From: Oricola thermophila
GTDB taxonomy: Bacteria; Pseudomonadota; Alphaproteobacteria; Rhizobiales; Rhizobiaceae
Length of the DNA stretch: 64,000 nt
NCBI RefSeq assembly: GCF_013358405.1
Contig: NZ_CP054836.1
Coordinates: forward strand, 2,790,001 to 2,854,000
Direction: 5' to 3'
Under the pieces are notes generated by a model that ran no database searches, was not told the DNA's origin, and saw only the letters and a program-made list of their open reading frames with translations. Shown one piece after another: positions 47,932 to 55,855 of this stretch. The position numbers were made by a program, and so were the translations under genes. Each line of letters begins with the position of its first letter. Within the stretch, counting starts at the first letter, position 1.

Positions 47932-48933
47932 CTATTCCCGGTCCGCCTTCGCGGGAACGACGGCACCGCCCCCGACGCGCGGCCCGGTCGGCGCGCCGGC
48001 AGGATGAAAGCTTCCGCCGGAAACCGATGCCGGCACCTCGCCGATCCGCCAGGCCGGATGCACGACGGGCTCCTTCGCGCGGAAGGCATAGGCACGGAAG
48101 ATCGCCCAGTAGTCGGGAAATACATAGCCGCCGTTGCGACGCAGCCATTCGGCGCGGTGCGCGCGGTAGAGGGCGGGCAGCTCGTACCACGGGACCTGCG
48201 GACGCTTGTGATGTACGAGATGCAGGTTGTTGTAGAGAAAGAGCAGGCCGAGGACGCCGCCATTCTCCACGATCACGGTGCGGCCGTCGGGCCGCTCCTC
48301 CCAGCGGTGCTCGCAATAGGTGCGGATGGCGATGATCGACATGCCCGCCCAAGCGACGGCGAGATAGGCGAGCGGCGGAATGTCCATCACCCCGAAAACG
48401 ATCACCGCCAGGACGGCGAGACCGGCGACATGGTGAAGCCATGCCCGGCGAACGCCGCGCTCGCCGCGCAATATCCGGCCCGGCTCGGAGGCAAAGAAGG
48501 CCCCGACCATCAGGAGCGGACCGACGAGGAGGCGGCCGGCGAGCGTGTTGTTGACCACGAGCAGGAAACGCAGCGGCGCGCCGAGGCGCCGCCAGGTCAC
48601 GGCGGAACGGTACCAGCTCTCCGGATCGTCATAGGGATCGGTCAGGCGCTCGTCATTGTGGTGGGCCAGATGCAACTGCCGGAAACGGCGATACGGATAG
48701 AATACGCCGAGCGGCAGGGCGACCAGCAGCTCGTTGACGGCGGCGCTTCGGGTCGGGTGGCCGTGCAGCACCTCGTGCTGCAGCGAGGAGTGAAGCGCCA
48801 CGGCGACAGCCATGAGCGCAAGCGCGGGCAGCGGAAATTCCGGCCAGACAACCAGCCCGCAGACAAGCCACAGGCCATAACATACCGCCAGCATGGCCAC
48901 GGTGGGCCATTCCAACTGTTTCGGATTTCGCAT
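47932..48933 (-). CDS. membrane fatty acid desaturase
   Basis: 333 residues. Di-iron desaturase of the inner membrane. The His boxes are visible: HSSLQHEVLHGH (His48, 53, 57, 59), HLAHHNDE (His88, 91, 92) and NLHLVHHKRP near residue 240. Between them are pairs of membrane helices (about 12-45 and 125-190). The C-terminal 40 residues are soluble and Pro-rich. Substrate position unknown. It is divergent from an XRE regulator gene, with a 129-base region between that holds a perfect palindrome, suggesting direct regulation. Confidence 0.9.
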   Translation of the reverse strand: MRNPKQLEWPTVAMLAVCYGLWLVCGLVVWPEFPLPALALMAVAVALHSSLQHEVLHGHPTRSAAVNELLVALPLGVFYPYRRFRQLHLAHHNDERLTDPYDDPESWYRSAVTWRRLGAPLRFLLVVNNTLAGRLLVGPLLMVGAFFASEPGRILRGERGVRRAWLHHVAGLAVLAVIVFGVMDIPPLAYLAVAWAGMSIIAIRTYCEHRWEERPDGRTVIVENGGVLGLLFLYNNLHLVHHKRPQVPWYELPALYRAHRAEWLRRNGGYVFPDYWAIFRAYAFRAKEPVVHPAWRIGEVPASVSGGSFHPAGAPTGPRVGGGAVVPAKADRE

Positions 48934-49003
48934 GTTTTTCCCCTAGCGGGCACAACATGCCTCCCGACTGCAGGGATTGAAACGAGAAACTGGTGAATTT
49001 CTT

Positions 49004-49032
49004 TTGAGACTGCACCACATTTCTGTCATATG
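49004..49032 (+). promoter_or_regulatory. candidate promoter of the XRE regulator gene
   Basis: TTGAGA (49004-49009), 17-base spacer and CATATG (49027-49032). Transcription would start near 49039, 24 bases before the ATG at 49063. Confidence 0.45.
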
Positions 49033-49048
49033 TTTACCGATGTAAACA
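49031..49048. promoter_or_regulatory. perfect palindrome, likely operator of the XRE regulator
   Basis: TGTTTAC-CGAT-GTAAACA, 7-bp arms with a 4-base palindromic centre, so all 18 bases are symmetric. It overlaps the candidate -10 and start point and would block RNA polymerase if bound. It also lies within the intergenic region of the divergent desaturase gene. Confidence 0.6.
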
Positions 49049-49062
49049 ATGGTGCGGAAATA

Positions 49063-49914
49063 ATGAACGCTCCGATCGACAAGCGGGATGCCGCGCGGCT
49101 GTTCCGCGAACGGCTGGAGGAGCTGCTGAAGCGGTCCGGCCTCAACCGCTCGGCCTTCGCCGCGAGCGTCGGCGTCGACCGCTCGGCGCTGTCGCAACTG
49201 CTCGCCGGCGAGGTGACGCGGCTGCCGCGCGCGGAGACGCTGATGCGCATTGCCGGCGTGCACGGCGTCAGTCTCGACTGGCTGCTGGGGCTGAGCCAGG
49301 CGGAGGACGTGACCGCGGCGATCAAGCCGGCGCTGGAACTGGAAGAGGCGCCCGACGACCGCGACGAGACGCTGCTGGACGCCTGGCACGGCGAGGCGGC
49401 GGGCACCAAGATCCGCTACGTGCCGAAGACGCTGCCCGACCTGCTGCGCACCGACGCGGTGATCTCCTACGAAAGCAGCGAGAACAAGCGCACGCTGGTC
49501 TCGCGCATAGACGAGGCGCAGGACCGCATCGCCTATACCCGCCGGCCGGAAACCGACATGGAAATCTGCATGCCGGTGCAAAGGCTGACAGACCTGCGAA
49601 GCGGCACGGGAACCTGGGCCGATCTCGCCGAACCGGCGCGGCTCTCCCAGCTCGACCACATGGCGGCGCTGATCGAGGACCTCTATCCCAGCCTCCGGCT
49701 CTATCTCTATGACGGGCTGTCCCACTATTCCGCGCCCTACACGGTGTTCGGGCCGTACCGGGTCTCGGTCTATATCGGCGACATGTACCTGGTGCTGAAC
49801 GCCAAGGAGGCGGTCGCGGCGATGACGCGGCACTTCGACAACCTGATAAGGGCGGCCGCCGTGCAGGCGCACGAGGTGGCGGACTGGATCCGCGACCTGC
49901 GGGCCGGGGACTAG
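49063..49914 (+). CDS. XRE-family transcriptional regulator
   Basis: 283 residues from the ATG at 49063. The Cro/CI-type helix-turn-helix is at about 14-75 (ERLEELLKRSGLNRSAFAASVGVDRSALSQLLAGEVTRLPRAETLMRIAGVHGVSLDWLLG). The C-terminal domain (about 100-283) starts ETLLDAWHGEAAGTKIRYVPKTLPDLL and has several Tyr-rich segments (LYPSLRLYLYDGLSHYSAPYTVFGPYRVSVYIGDMYLVL); I do not know its fold, and it may bind a ligand. An upstream in-frame ATG at 49030 would place the palindrome inside the coding region, so 49063 is preferred. Convergent with the lytic transglycosylase gene, sharing CTAG. Confidence 0.85.
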   Translation: MNAPIDKRDAARLFRERLEELLKRSGLNRSAFAASVGVDRSALSQLLAGEVTRLPRAETLMRIAGVHGVSLDWLLGLSQAEDVTAAIKPALELEEAPDDRDETLLDAWHGEAAGTKIRYVPKTLPDLLRTDAVISYESSENKRTLVSRIDEAQDRIAYTRRPETDMEICMPVQRLTDLRSGTGTWADLAEPARLSQLDHMAALIEDLYPSLRLYLYDGLSHYSAPYTVFGPYRVSVYIGDMYLVLNAKEAVAAMTRHFDNLIRAAAVQAHEVADWIRDLRAGD

Positions 49915-51128
49915 CGGATCGCCGCGACAAGGGCGTTCGACGGGAAGCACGTCGGCTTCATGCCGTTCCTCTCCTGCCACTCGCCGATGGAGCGCCGCGT
50001 GCGGAAACCCGGCAGCCCGTCGGCACCGCCGACATCGTAGCCCATGCCCTCCAGCGCGCGCTGCATCCTCGCGATGTCGGAGCGGAGCATGGAATCGGTC
50101 CTTCCCCAGGGCGCCGAGAAGCGGCGGTCGCCCCACTCGATGCGGTCGCCGGCATGGCCGACGAAGAGCGCGTAGAGATCGCTCTCGTTGTATTCCTTCA
50201 GCACGTAGAAATTGGGCGTGACGACGAAGGCCGGGCCGTGGCGGCCGGCGGGCATGAGCAGAAAGCCCTCCTTCCCCGCCTCGCCCGACGGGAAGGGCTT
50301 GCCGGAAACGCGGCGGATGCCGAGCTTCTCCCAGTCGGAGATGCGCCGCCCCCTGTCCGGCCCCTCCAGCGCGCAGGAGACCGTGTCCGGCACCGTCACC
50401 TCGAAGCCCCAGTCACGGCCCGCATCCCATCCGGCCTCCTTCAGATAGGCGGCGATGGAGGCCAGCGTGTCGGGCACGGAGTTCCAGATGTCGGGATGGC
50501 CGTCGCGGTCGTAATCGACGGCGTGATCGAGATAGGAGGAGGGCAGGAACTGCGGCTGGCCCAGCGCGCCGGCCCAGGAGGAGCGCATGTCGCCCGGCGC
50601 CGCCAGGCCGCTCTCGACGATGACGAGGGCGTTGAGCAGCTCCCTGCGGAACAGCTCCGGCCGGGTCGACATGAAGGCCTTGGTGCCCAGCACGCGGAAG
50701 GCGTCATGCGGGATTTTCACGCGGCCGAAGCCGGACTCGCGGCCCCATATGGCCAGCAGGATGCGGCCGGGCACGCCGTAGCTGCGCTCAATACCGGCCA
50801 GCAGTTTCGCATGCCGGCGGGCAAGCTCGCGTCCCGTCGCGGCGATATGGCCGACATTGCGCTCGTCGAAATAGTTCGCGGGCGCGGAAAACTCTGCCTG
50901 GCGCATCTGCCGCGGCGGCTCCTTCGATCCGGGCTTCACGAGGCCGGGAATGTCCGTATCGAGGCGTTTCGCGCCCATGGCGCGGTCGAAGGTGGCACGC
51001 GCGATGCCGGAACGCCGCGCCTCGGGCCAGATCGTGTCTTCCAGGAAGGCCTCATATTGCGCCTGCAGCGACTGCGCGGCGGCGGGCGCGGCGAAAAGGA
51101 GGGCAAGGACGGCGATGAGACGGCGCAT
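49911..51128 (-). CDS. lytic murein transglycosylase with C-terminal peptidoglycan-binding domain
   Basis: 405 residues. Cleaves peptidoglycan glycan strands in the periplasm. A Sec signal peptide (MRRLIAVLALLFAAPAAAQ) is followed by the SLT_2/MltB-type catalytic domain: IWGRESGFGRVKIPHDAFRVLGTKAF with catalytic Glu131, and WAGALGQPQFLPSSYL. The C-terminal segment ARMQRALEGMGYDVGGADGLPGFRTRRSIGEWQERNG is a PG_binding_1 domain. The start is supported by GAGGAGAT 4 bases before the ATG. Stands alone on the minus strand. Confidence 0.94.
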   Translation of the reverse strand: MRRLIAVLALLFAAPAAAQSLQAQYEAFLEDTIWPEARRSGIARATFDRAMGAKRLDTDIPGLVKPGSKEPPRQMRQAEFSAPANYFDERNVGHIAATGRELARRHAKLLAGIERSYGVPGRILLAIWGRESGFGRVKIPHDAFRVLGTKAFMSTRPELFRRELLNALVIVESGLAAPGDMRSSWAGALGQPQFLPSSYLDHAVDYDRDGHPDIWNSVPDTLASIAAYLKEAGWDAGRDWGFEVTVPDTVSCALEGPDRGRRISDWEKLGIRRVSGKPFPSGEAGKEGFLLMPAGRHGPAFVVTPNFYVLKEYNESDLYALFVGHAGDRIEWGDRRFSAPWGRTDSMLRSDIARMQRALEGMGYDVGGADGLPGFRTRRSIGEWQERNGMKPTCFPSNALVAAIR

Positions 51129-51250
51129 TCGGATCTCCTCGATTCGGGACAGAGGGTAGCAGGCGAACACGGAATGGAAAGGGCGCGCGCCGCCGTTCCC
51201 GCCCTTCGCGCAGGGCGGGTTGCCGGAAAGGCGGTGGCCTTCCGCCCCGG

Positions 51251-52228
51251 TCACGGCGGCCCTTCCCGTTCCGCCCAGACCGCGACGCGGTGGCATTCCC
51301 CCAGAACCTCGTCGATGGCGTGGCGGCCTCGCTTCCGGTGCCCCGGCGGCGGGCCGGGGCGCAGCGCGGTGTAGATCACCCGGCGGCTGTCCGGCGGGCG
51401 GTGGCGGACGCGCGCCTCGTGGCGGGCAAGGCGGCGCGCCTCGCGGTGGATGTTGTCCAGCGCCATGCGCGCCGACACCAGGCGGCGCAAGAGGGTGACG
51501 GCGGGAACCGCATCGCCCGGCAGGCGCAGGTCAGGCTCCGGCAATGGCGGGTGGCGCATGTAGACCGGAAACGGGTTGTCGCCCAGCAGGCGGATGCGCG
51601 GGCGCGTGCGTGCGTAACGGCGCCGGGGGCGGGTGAAATCGAAGCGCTTGCGCGGATCAATGAGCGGGAAGGCCGGGATGGGGCCGAGCGGCACGGGACC
51701 GTCCGGCTTCTCTTCCTGCTCCGGTTCGGGGTCGGGGACGATGCGGAGATTGGCCAGTCCCAGATTCACCGGCACGCGGACGAGCTGCGGGGCGCCGGGA
51801 AGCGGTTTTTCCGGCGGCGCGGGCGGCGCGGGGCGGATGGTGACGGTGACGGGGGTGGCGGGCTCGCTCCTCCCCTCTCCCCTCGCGGGAGAGGGTGGCG
51901 CGCGCAGCGCGTCGGGTGAGGGGGAACCGGCGTTTGCCGGTTTCACCTGCCCTCCGCCATCGCGCCCCGTCTTCGGCTTCAATGCAGGCGCATGGCGGAC
52001 CCGAACCTCGATGTCGCGCGCGGCGATCACGATCAGCCTTCTGACGGCGGCCTCGGCGGAGCGCAGGATGCGGCGAACGTGGAGAACGGCGAAACGCGGC
52101 AGGGTGGCCGGGAGGACGGGCGCGGGTGCCGTATCGAAGTCCAGCCCGGCCAGCGCGAAAAGGTCGCGCAGGATGCGCAGCAGGTCCCTGCGGTTTCTCT
52201 CTATCGCCAGTGCCCAGTCGAACTGCAT
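51251..52228 (-). CDS. proline/arginine-rich hypothetical protein containing an in-frame palindromic repeat
   Basis: 325 residues. The start is supported by GGAGG 6 bases upstream of the ATG. The N-terminal 80 residues look structured (MQFDWALAIERNRRDLLRILRDLFALAGLDFD, then VRRILRSAEAAVRRLIVIAARDIEV). After that comes a low-complexity linker, part of which (SPSPDALRAPPSPARGEG) is encoded by a palindromic repeat. The C-terminal half is Pro/Arg-rich with a helical end (LLRRLVSARMALDNIHREARRLARHEARVRHRPP). No known domain; similar proteins are found in other alphaproteobacteria as far as I recall. No neighbours in an operon. Confidence 0.7.
   Translation of the reverse strand: MQFDWALAIERNRRDLLRILRDLFALAGLDFDTAPAPVLPATLPRFAVLHVRRILRSAEAAVRRLIVIAARDIEVRVRHAPALKPKTGRDGGGQVKPANAGSPSPDALRAPPSPARGEGRSEPATPVTVTIRPAPPAPPEKPLPGAPQLVRVPVNLGLANLRIVPDPEPEQEEKPDGPVPLGPIPAFPLIDPRKRFDFTRPRRRYARTRPRIRLLGDNPFPVYMRHPPLPEPDLRLPGDAVPAVTLLRRLVSARMALDNIHREARRLARHEARVRHRPPDSRRVIYTALRPGPPPGHRKRGRHAIDEVLGECHRVAVWAEREGPP
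51871..51925. repeat. palindromic repeat element inside a coding sequence
   Basis: A 9-bp stem CCCTCTCCC (51873-51881) / GGGAGAGGG (51887-51895) with a 5-base loop, followed by GTGGCGCGCGCAGCGCG and GTCGGGTGAGGGG. This is the look of short palindromic elements often dispersed in alphaproteobacterial genomes. It stays in frame and adds a Pro/Ser/Arg-rich stretch to the protein. Boundaries are approximate. Confidence 0.7.
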
Positions 52229-52337
52229 CGCCTGCCTCCTCGCCGCACCATGCGGCGCGAACAAGGATAAGGGAGGCGGGAGCGCGGTGGACAAGTCCTG
52301 GCAAAAGACGCGGCGGGGCCCCGGACCGCGGCCATGC

Positions 52338-53255
52338 CTAGCCGAAGGCGTCGAGCATGCGGCGGATTTCCGGCAGGGCGAATTCCGCCGTCCGCCGCCC
52401 CTCCCCGATCGCCCTTGCCGCGTTCTCGAAATCGAGAAAGCCCATGCCGCCGAGGCGCGGCACCAGAAGCGCATGGGGCGGCTCGCCGGCCAGGCGCGAG
52501 CGGGTGATGCGGTCCTGCATGATGTTGATGGAATTGGTGAGAATGTCGAAATAGCCGGGCACCTTCTCCCCGGTGCCGAAATGCCGCCCCAGCGTCTCGG
52601 CGACAACCGGGCGCCATGCCGAAGGCAGGCCGGACAGGGCCTTGTCGATCATGTCGGAGCCGGCCTGCCCGCCCGCCCTGGCCGACTGGGCGCGGCGGCG
52701 ACCGACCAGCTCGCCGTTCAGGTTGACGGCGATGACGAAATCGGCGCCGAGCGCGCGGCAGACAGAGACCGGCACCGGGTTGACGAGACCGCCATCGACG
52801 AACCAGCGATTGCCGATCCGGACCGGGGCGAGAATGCCGGGCAATGCCAGCGAGGCGCGCACGGCGCGGTCCACCGGGCCGGTTTCGAACCATTCCTCCA
52901 GGCCGGTGCCATAGTCGGTGGCGACCGCGGCGAAACGGCTGCCGAAATCCTCGATATTGCCGCCGACCCCGAACTCCCGGAAGAAATGGTTGACGAAGCC
53001 GGTCGAGATCAGCCCGCCGGAAAAGGACAGGTCGAACTTGCCGACCACGCGGCGCCAGGAGAAGGCCTCGGCCCAGTTCCTGAGATCCTCCAGCTTCCCG
53101 GCCGCGTAGGCCGCGCCGACAAAGGCGCCGACCGAACAGCCGGCGACGACATCCGGCCGGATGCCTGCCGCCTCGAGCACCTCGATGACGCCGATATGCG
53201 ACCAGCCGCGCGCCGCGCCGCTGCCGAGGGCGAGGCCTATGACCGGCTTGTGCAT
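52338..53255 (-). CDS. patatin-like phospholipase (RssA/NTE family)
   Basis: 305 residues. Serine acyl hydrolase acting on phospholipids or similar esters. The oxyanion loop GSGAARGWSHIGV (11-23), the nucleophile elbow GCSVGA with Ser41, and the second dyad member Asp154 in DGGLVNPVPV are all present. Residues 215-305 are helical. No signal peptide, so it is probably cytoplasmic. Start at 53255 (MHKPVIGLALG) fits the family; the frame is open further upstream into recR. It follows recR after 16 bases in the same direction. Confidence 0.92.
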   Translation of the reverse strand: MHKPVIGLALGSGAARGWSHIGVIEVLEAAGIRPDVVAGCSVGAFVGAAYAAGKLEDLRNWAEAFSWRRVVGKFDLSFSGGLISTGFVNHFFREFGVGGNIEDFGSRFAAVATDYGTGLEEWFETGPVDRAVRASLALPGILAPVRIGNRWFVDGGLVNPVPVSVCRALGADFVIAVNLNGELVGRRRAQSARAGGQAGSDMIDKALSGLPSAWRPVVAETLGRHFGTGEKVPGYFDILTNSINIMQDRITRSRLAGEPPHALLVPRLGGMGFLDFENAARAIGEGRRTAEFALPEIRRMLDAFG

Positions 53256-53271
53256 GACCGTGTCCCCCGCC

Positions 53272-53880
53272 TCAGAAGCTGGTGCGCGAGCGCAGGGCCG
53301 CCGACAGCGTGCCCTCGTCGAGATAGTCCAGCTCGCCGCCGACCGGCACGCCGTGGGCGAGCCGCGTGACCTTGACGTCGAGCCCCTCGAGCTGGTCGGT
53401 GATGAAATGCGCCGTGGTCTGGCCCTCGACCGTGGCATTGACGGCGATGATCAGCTCCGAGACGCCGCCGGCGGCAACGCGGTCGACCAGAGAGCGGATG
53501 TTGAGATCCTCCGGGCCTACGCCGTCGAGCGGCGACAGCGTGCCGCCGAGCACGTGGTATTTCGCGTTCATGGCCCCGGCGCGCTCCAGCGCCCAGAGAT
53601 CGGACACGTCCTCGACCACGATCACGGTGGCGCCGTCGCGGCGCGGATCGGTGCAGATCGAGCAGGGATCGACCGTGTCGACATTGCCGCAGACCGAGCA
53701 GACCGTGACCTTTTCGACCGCCTCGGCGAGCGCGCCGGCGAGCGGGGCCATCAACTGGTCCTTCTTCTTGATCAGGTGCAACGCGGCGCGGCGGGCCGAG
53801 CGCGGCCCGAGACCCGGCACCTTTGCAAGGAGCTGGATCAGCCTCTCGATTTCCGGTCCGGCGATTCGCTTGGTGGACAT
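53272..53880 (-). CDS. recR: recombination protein RecR
   Basis: 202 residues. RecFOR partner that loads RecA at gapped DNA. N-terminal helix-hairpin-helix ([23 protein letters not shown]), zinc finger with Cys61, Cys64, Cys73 and Cys76, and Toprim domain ([17 protein letters not shown], then [12 protein letters not shown]) are intact. The start at 53880 gives standard length. It is near ybaB and dnaX, its usual neighbours, but an EamA transporter gene and a toxin-antitoxin pair have come between. Confidence 0.97.
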   Translation of the reverse strand: MSTKRIAGPEIERLIQLLAKVPGLGPRSARRAALHLIKKKDQLMAPLAGALAEAVEKVTVCSVCGNVDTVDPCSICTDPRRDGATVIVVEDVSDLWALERAGAMNAKYHVLGGTLSPLDGVGPEDLNIRSLVDRVAAGGVSELIIAVNATVEGQTTAHFITDQLEGLDVKVTRLAHGVPVGGELDYLDEGTLSAALRSRTSF

Positions 53881-53996
53881 GGCGCAGATGTAGGGATTTC
53901 GGCGCGAACGGGAAAGAAAAAACGTCACGGAGACAAGAATCGGGTGGCGGACGGGGCTTTCCGGCGGCACGGTCGCCGCGCAACACGGAGACCGAC

Positions 53997-54917
53997 ATGC
54001 CCGCCGCCCGCACATCCATGACGCCGACCGAATGGGCGATGCTCGTTGCGCTGTCCGTCCTGTGGGGCGGGTCCTTCTTCTTCAACGGCGTGGCAGTGCG
54101 GGAACTGCCGCCGCTGACCATCGTGTTCGCCCGGGTGGCGCTGGCCGCGCTGGTGCTGCATCTCGTCCTGGCGGCGACGGGACGGCGGCTGCCCGCGAGC
54201 CGCGAGGCCTGGCTGGCCTTCGCCGGCATGGGCGTGCTCAACAATGTCGTGCCCTTCACGCTGATCGTCTGGGGCCAGGGCCAGATCGCCTCGGGCGTCG
54301 CCTCGATCCTGAACGCCACGACGCCGCTGTTCACCGTGCTGGTGGCGCACGCCTTCACCGCCGACGAGCGGCTGACACCGATGCGCGCGGCCGGCGTGAT
54401 CGCCGGATTCGCCGGGGTGGCGGCGATGATCGGCGGCAACGGGCTCTCCGGCGCGGTGCCGGTCGCGGCCTACGCGGCCTGCCTCGGCGCGGCGCTTTCC
54501 TACGGCCTGTCCAGCGTCTTCGGGCGGCGGTTCCGGGCTCTCGGCATCGCGCCGCTCTCCGTGGCGACGGGACAGCTGACCATGTCGAGCCTGATGATGC
54601 TGCCGCTGATGCTCGCCGCCGAGCGGCCGTGGACGCTCGCCGTGCCCGGCGCCGACACGTTGCTGGCGGTGGCCGGGCTGGCAACGGTCTCGACGGCGCT
54701 GGCCTACATACTGTTCTTCCGCATCCTCGCCGGCGCCGGGGCGACCAACATCTCGCTGGTCACGTTCCTGATCCCGCCCAGCGCGATCCTGCTCGGCATC
54801 GCCTTTCTCGGCGAGACGCTGCTGCCGCGCCACGTCGCCGGAATGGCGCTGATCGGGCTCGGGCTGGCGCTGGTGGACGGGCGGCTGATGCGGCGGCGGG
54901 CGAAGGCGCAAACCTAA
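53997..54917 (+). CDS. EamA/DMT-family transporter
   Basis: 306 residues with ten membrane helices in two EamA repeats. Exporter of unknown small molecules. Typical signatures: [37 protein letters not shown] at the start, [18 protein letters not shown] at the end of the first repeat and [44 protein letters not shown] at the end of the second. CACGGAG is upstream of the ATG. It differs from the other EamA gene in the window (36599-37504) over most of its length. Confidence 0.88.
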   Translation: MPAARTSMTPTEWAMLVALSVLWGGSFFFNGVAVRELPPLTIVFARVALAALVLHLVLAATGRRLPASREAWLAFAGMGVLNNVVPFTLIVWGQGQIASGVASILNATTPLFTVLVAHAFTADERLTPMRAAGVIAGFAGVAAMIGGNGLSGAVPVAAYAACLGAALSYGLSSVFGRRFRALGIAPLSVATGQLTMSSLMMLPLMLAAERPWTLAVPGADTLLAVAGLATVSTALAYILFFRILAGAGATNISLVTFLIPPSAILLGIAFLGETLLPRHVAGMALIGLGLALVDGRLMRRRAKAQT

Positions 54918-54923
54918 CAATTC

Positions 54924-54952
54924 TTGTTGGTTCCTGCCAGGAGCGCTATATT
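54924..54952 (+). promoter_or_regulatory. promoter and putative operator of the toxin-antitoxin pair
   Basis: TTGTTG (54924-54929), 17-base spacer and TATATT (54947-54952), a good sigma-70-like match. The spacer holds the inverted repeat TCCTG-C-CAGGA (54932-54942), a likely site for autoregulation by the antitoxin. Transcription would start at about 54959, the same base as the antitoxin ATG. Confidence 0.6.
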
Positions 54953-54958
54953 GGGAGC

Positions 54959-55240
54959 ATGAAAACCGAACCCATGAAGACGCTCACCGTTTCGCTCTCG
55001 CCGCAACAGGCGCGCATGCTGCAGGCGGCAGTCGACTCGGGCAGCTACGCCTCCAACAGCGAGGTGGTGCGCGATGCGTTGCGCCTGTGGGAACAGCGGG
55101 AGGAGCTTCGCCGCCTCGAGATCGCCCGCCTGAAACGGGCCTATGACGAGGGAAAGGCGAGCGGCGAGGGCCGGGAAATCGACGGTCCCACGCTGCTGGC
55201 CGAACTGAAAGCCGAAGCCAAGGCGGATGGGCCGCTATAG
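54959..55240 (+). CDS. ParD-like antitoxin
   Basis: 93 residues. Ribbon-helix-helix DNA-binding part MKTLTVSLSPQQARMLQAAVDSGSYASNSEVVRDALRLWEQRE, followed by an acidic/Ala-rich helix that would wrap the toxin. Start at 54959; the ATG at 54974 is the alternative. The message may be leaderless, because the promoter predicts a start at about 54959. The last 14 nt overlap the toxin gene. Confidence 0.85.
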   Translation: MKTEPMKTLTVSLSPQQARMLQAAVDSGSYASNSEVVRDALRLWEQREELRRLEIARLKRAYDEGKASGEGREIDGPTLLAELKAEAKADGPL

Positions 55241-55514
55241 GCTGACACCGCGCGCCGAGGAAGACCTGCGAGCGATCTGGCGCGCGATCGCCCCGGAGAA
55301 CGAGGCCGCGGCAGACGCTCTCCTGATGCGGATATTCGACCGGCTCGAACTGGCCGCGGAACAGCCCCGGATGGGCGCTGCGCGCCCGGAACTCAGCGCG
55401 ACGGCACGCATTCTCGTCGAGGGCAACTACATCGTCATCTACGAACCGGAGCCCGACGGTATCCTCGTCATCGCCGTCGTCCACGGCATGCGCGATCCGG
55501 CCAACTGGCTGTGA
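55227..55514 (+). CDS. ParE-like toxin (RelE/ParE superfamily)
   Basis: 95 residues. Typical ParE opening YRLTPRAEEDLRAIWRAIAPENEAAADALLMRIFDRLELAAEQPRMG and ending VEGNYIVIYEPEPDGILVIAVVHGMRDP, the usual C-terminal beta-strand with Arg. ParE members poison gyrase; RelE-like members cleave mRNA. Translationally coupled to the antitoxin by overlap. Convergent with ybaB, 6 bases apart. Confidence 0.88.
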   Translation: MGRYRLTPRAEEDLRAIWRAIAPENEAAADALLMRIFDRLELAAEQPRMGAARPELSATARILVEGNYIVIYEPEPDGILVIAVVHGMRDPANWL

Positions 55515-55520
55515 CGCCGC

Positions 55521-55844
55521 CTAGAAGGGCAGCTTCATGCCGGGCGGGATCGGCAAGCCGGCGGCCATCTCCTTCGTCTTCTCGGCGATGATCGCCTCGA
55601 TCTTCGCCTTGGCGTCGTTGTGGGCGGCGATGACAAGATCCTCGAGGATCTCGACGTCGTCCTCCCTGAACATGGAAGGATCGATCTTCACGCCCTGCAT
55701 GGCGCCCTTGCCGTTCAGCGTGACGGCGACCATGCCGCCGCCGGCCGTGCCCTCGGCGGTCATGGTCTCCATCTCCGCCTGCATGGCCTGCATCTTTTCC
55801 TGCATTTCCCTGGCCTTGCCCATAAGGCCCATGATGTCGCGCAT
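55521..55844 (-). CDS. ybaB: YbaB/EbfC family nucleoid-associated protein
   Basis: 107 residues. Small DNA-binding protein. The family pattern is [47 protein letters not shown] and [29 protein letters not shown] lies 6 bases before the ATG. It lies 11 bases after the dnaX stop, the standard arrangement, so probably co-transcribed with it. Confidence 0.95.
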   Translation of the reverse strand: MRDIMGLMGKAREMQEKMQAMQAEMETMTAEGTAGGGMVAVTLNGKGAMQGVKIDPSMFREDDVEILEDLVIAAHNDAKAKIEAIIAEKTKEMAAGLPIPPGMKLPF

Positions 55845-55855
55845 GACGCTCTCCT

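Noticed and set aside
49030..49062. Upstream ATG as the start of the XRE regulator
   Set aside because: It would put the perfect palindrome and the predicted transcription start inside the coding sequence; the ATG at 49063 fits promoter and operator better.
54918..55514. Toxin-antitoxin pair as sign of a larger mobile island
   Set aside because: Both flanks are core genes, and no transposase, integrase or plasmid gene is near; only a small insertion is supported.
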